NCBI GenBank assembly: GCA_031265595.1
Contig: JAISCM010000100.1
Location: 1-5,047, forward strand
Source: Tannerellaceae bacterium
GTDB taxonomy: Bacteria > Bacteroidota > Bacteroidia > Bacteroidales > Tannerellaceae
DNA length: 5,047 nucleotides
Reading direction: 5' to 3'
A program made the position numbers and the translations under genes. Position 1 is the first letter of the stretch. The number at the start of each line of letters is the position of its first letter. The notes beneath the pieces are model-generated. The model had not been told where the DNA came from, did not search any database, and saw nothing but the letters and a program-made list of their open reading frames with translations. Below, piece after piece: positions 4,580 through 5,047 of the stretch.

Positions 4580-5047
4580 TCAGTCTCCACGCAATATCCA
4601 CTTCTTGAATAAAGGCGATTTGATTTTACTGATAATGATCCGTTCGGGAGCGGCTACTGTTAAATTAACCGACAGACGGCTGCCAAACCACAGCCCTACA
4701 TCCTTTATGGCTTTCCGCGAAATAATAAACTGACGGTTCGCCCGGAAAAAGAGAGGTTCGTCCAACTGTTCATTCAGCGCATCCAACGTTCGGTCTACGG
4801 GATGCTGTTTGCCGTCGTGGGTATAGGCCGTCACTTTCTCGTTAGACGTATAAAAGAATAAGACGTCTTCTACAGCCAGCGGATAAAACTTATCCGCCAG
4901 CATAATTAACAGGCTTTTGATGGTATGCCTGTTTTGTATGGCGTGATTCGTATGAAGGATATGCGCCGAACGCTCTTCGGGGCTGAAAAGGTATAACTTA
5001 TTCAGCGCCCTTTCCAGTGAAGCCTGCGTAACAGGCTTGAGCAGGTA
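4580..5047 (-). CDS. LytR/AlgR-family response regulator, C-terminal part (N-terminus beyond window edge)
   Basis: The minus-strand frame is open from the right edge to a stop at 4580-4582, giving 155 residues; the Met at 4901-4903 is internal, not the start. The visible part begins YLLKPVTQASLERALNKL, which is the end of a receiver domain: the conserved Lys-Pro switch and the last helix. A linker of about 28 residues follows, then a LytTR domain (about 50-150). The LytTR signs are FYPLAVEDVLFFYTSNEKV, the block PVDRTLDALNEQL, then FFRANRQFIIS (the F-x-R-x-[HN]-R-x-[FY]-[IV] core) and a closing SPLFKKWILRGD. It should be a phosphorylation-controlled DNA-binding regulator paired with a sensor kinase, probably encoded just outside the window. 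It lies 133 bases upstream of the receiver-less LytTR gene, in the same direction. Sequence similarity between the two LytTR domains is low outside the core, so a recent duplication is unlikely. Confidence 0.9.
   Translation of the reverse strand, partial: YLLKPVTQASLERALNKLYLFSPEERSAHILHTNHAIQNRHTIKSLLIMLADKFYPLAVEDVLFFYTSNEKVTAYTHDGKQHPVDRTLDALNEQLDEPLFFRANRQFIISRKAIKDVGLWFGSRLSVNLTVAAPERIIISKIKSPLFKKWILRGD

Noticed and set aside
4901..4903. Start codon of the right-hand LytTR gene at this Met
   Set aside because: The frame continues upstream to the window edge with a clear receiver end (YLLKP), so this Met is internal.

Overview
The window looks like a chromosomal segment from a Bacteroidales gut or oral bacterium. 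A Parabacteroides-like or other close Bacteroides relative is my best guess. The reasons are Bacteroidota-type lipoproteins with an acidic export tag after the lipid-bearing Cys, a DUF4270-type protein, a FadL-like outer-membrane barrel, LytTR regulators, A-rich leaders with mostly weak Shine-Dalgarno sequences, and TTTG / TAnnTTTG-like promoters. I see no rRNA, tRNA, CRISPR array, transposase or phage gene.

Layout. (1) Bases 1-96 are the last 31 codons of an unidentified plus-strand gene. (2) Bases 97-284 are a convergent intergenic space. It holds a long imperfect palindrome built from degenerate 8-9 nt tandem units, and a short minus-strand open frame coding a very hydrophobic peptide that may be an intergenic repeat rather than a gene. 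(3) Bases 285-1295 (minus) encode a six-bladed Kelch-propeller lipoprotein with a strong surface-export tag and three Asp-rich runs. (4) Bases 1296-1514 are a divergent control region with several inverted repeats and candidate promoters both ways. (5) Bases 1515-4017 (plus) are a two-gene operon with a 14-nt overlap: a DUF4270-like lipoprotein, then an outer-membrane beta-barrel. (6) Bases 4012-4446 (minus) encode a small LytTR DNA-binding protein with a leucine-zipper-like helix in place of a receiver domain; its stop codon overlaps the barrel gene's stop. (7) Bases 4447-4579 carry a 10-bp inverted repeat that contains this gene's ribosome binding site, plus a possible promoter. (8) Bases 4580-5047 (minus) are the C-terminal part of a LytR/AlgR-type response regulator that runs off the right edge.

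How the parts may work together. The Kelch protein, the DUF4270 lipoprotein and the barrel are all predicted at the outer membrane and share one divergent control region, so they may form or serve one envelope assembly (inference). The two LytTR proteins are probably a regulatory pair. The receiver-less one cannot be phosphorylated in the usual way, and could be a constitutive, dimerising partner or antagonist of the full regulator. Nothing in the sequence directly shows that they control the envelope genes. No stretch longer than 300 bases lacks a gene.
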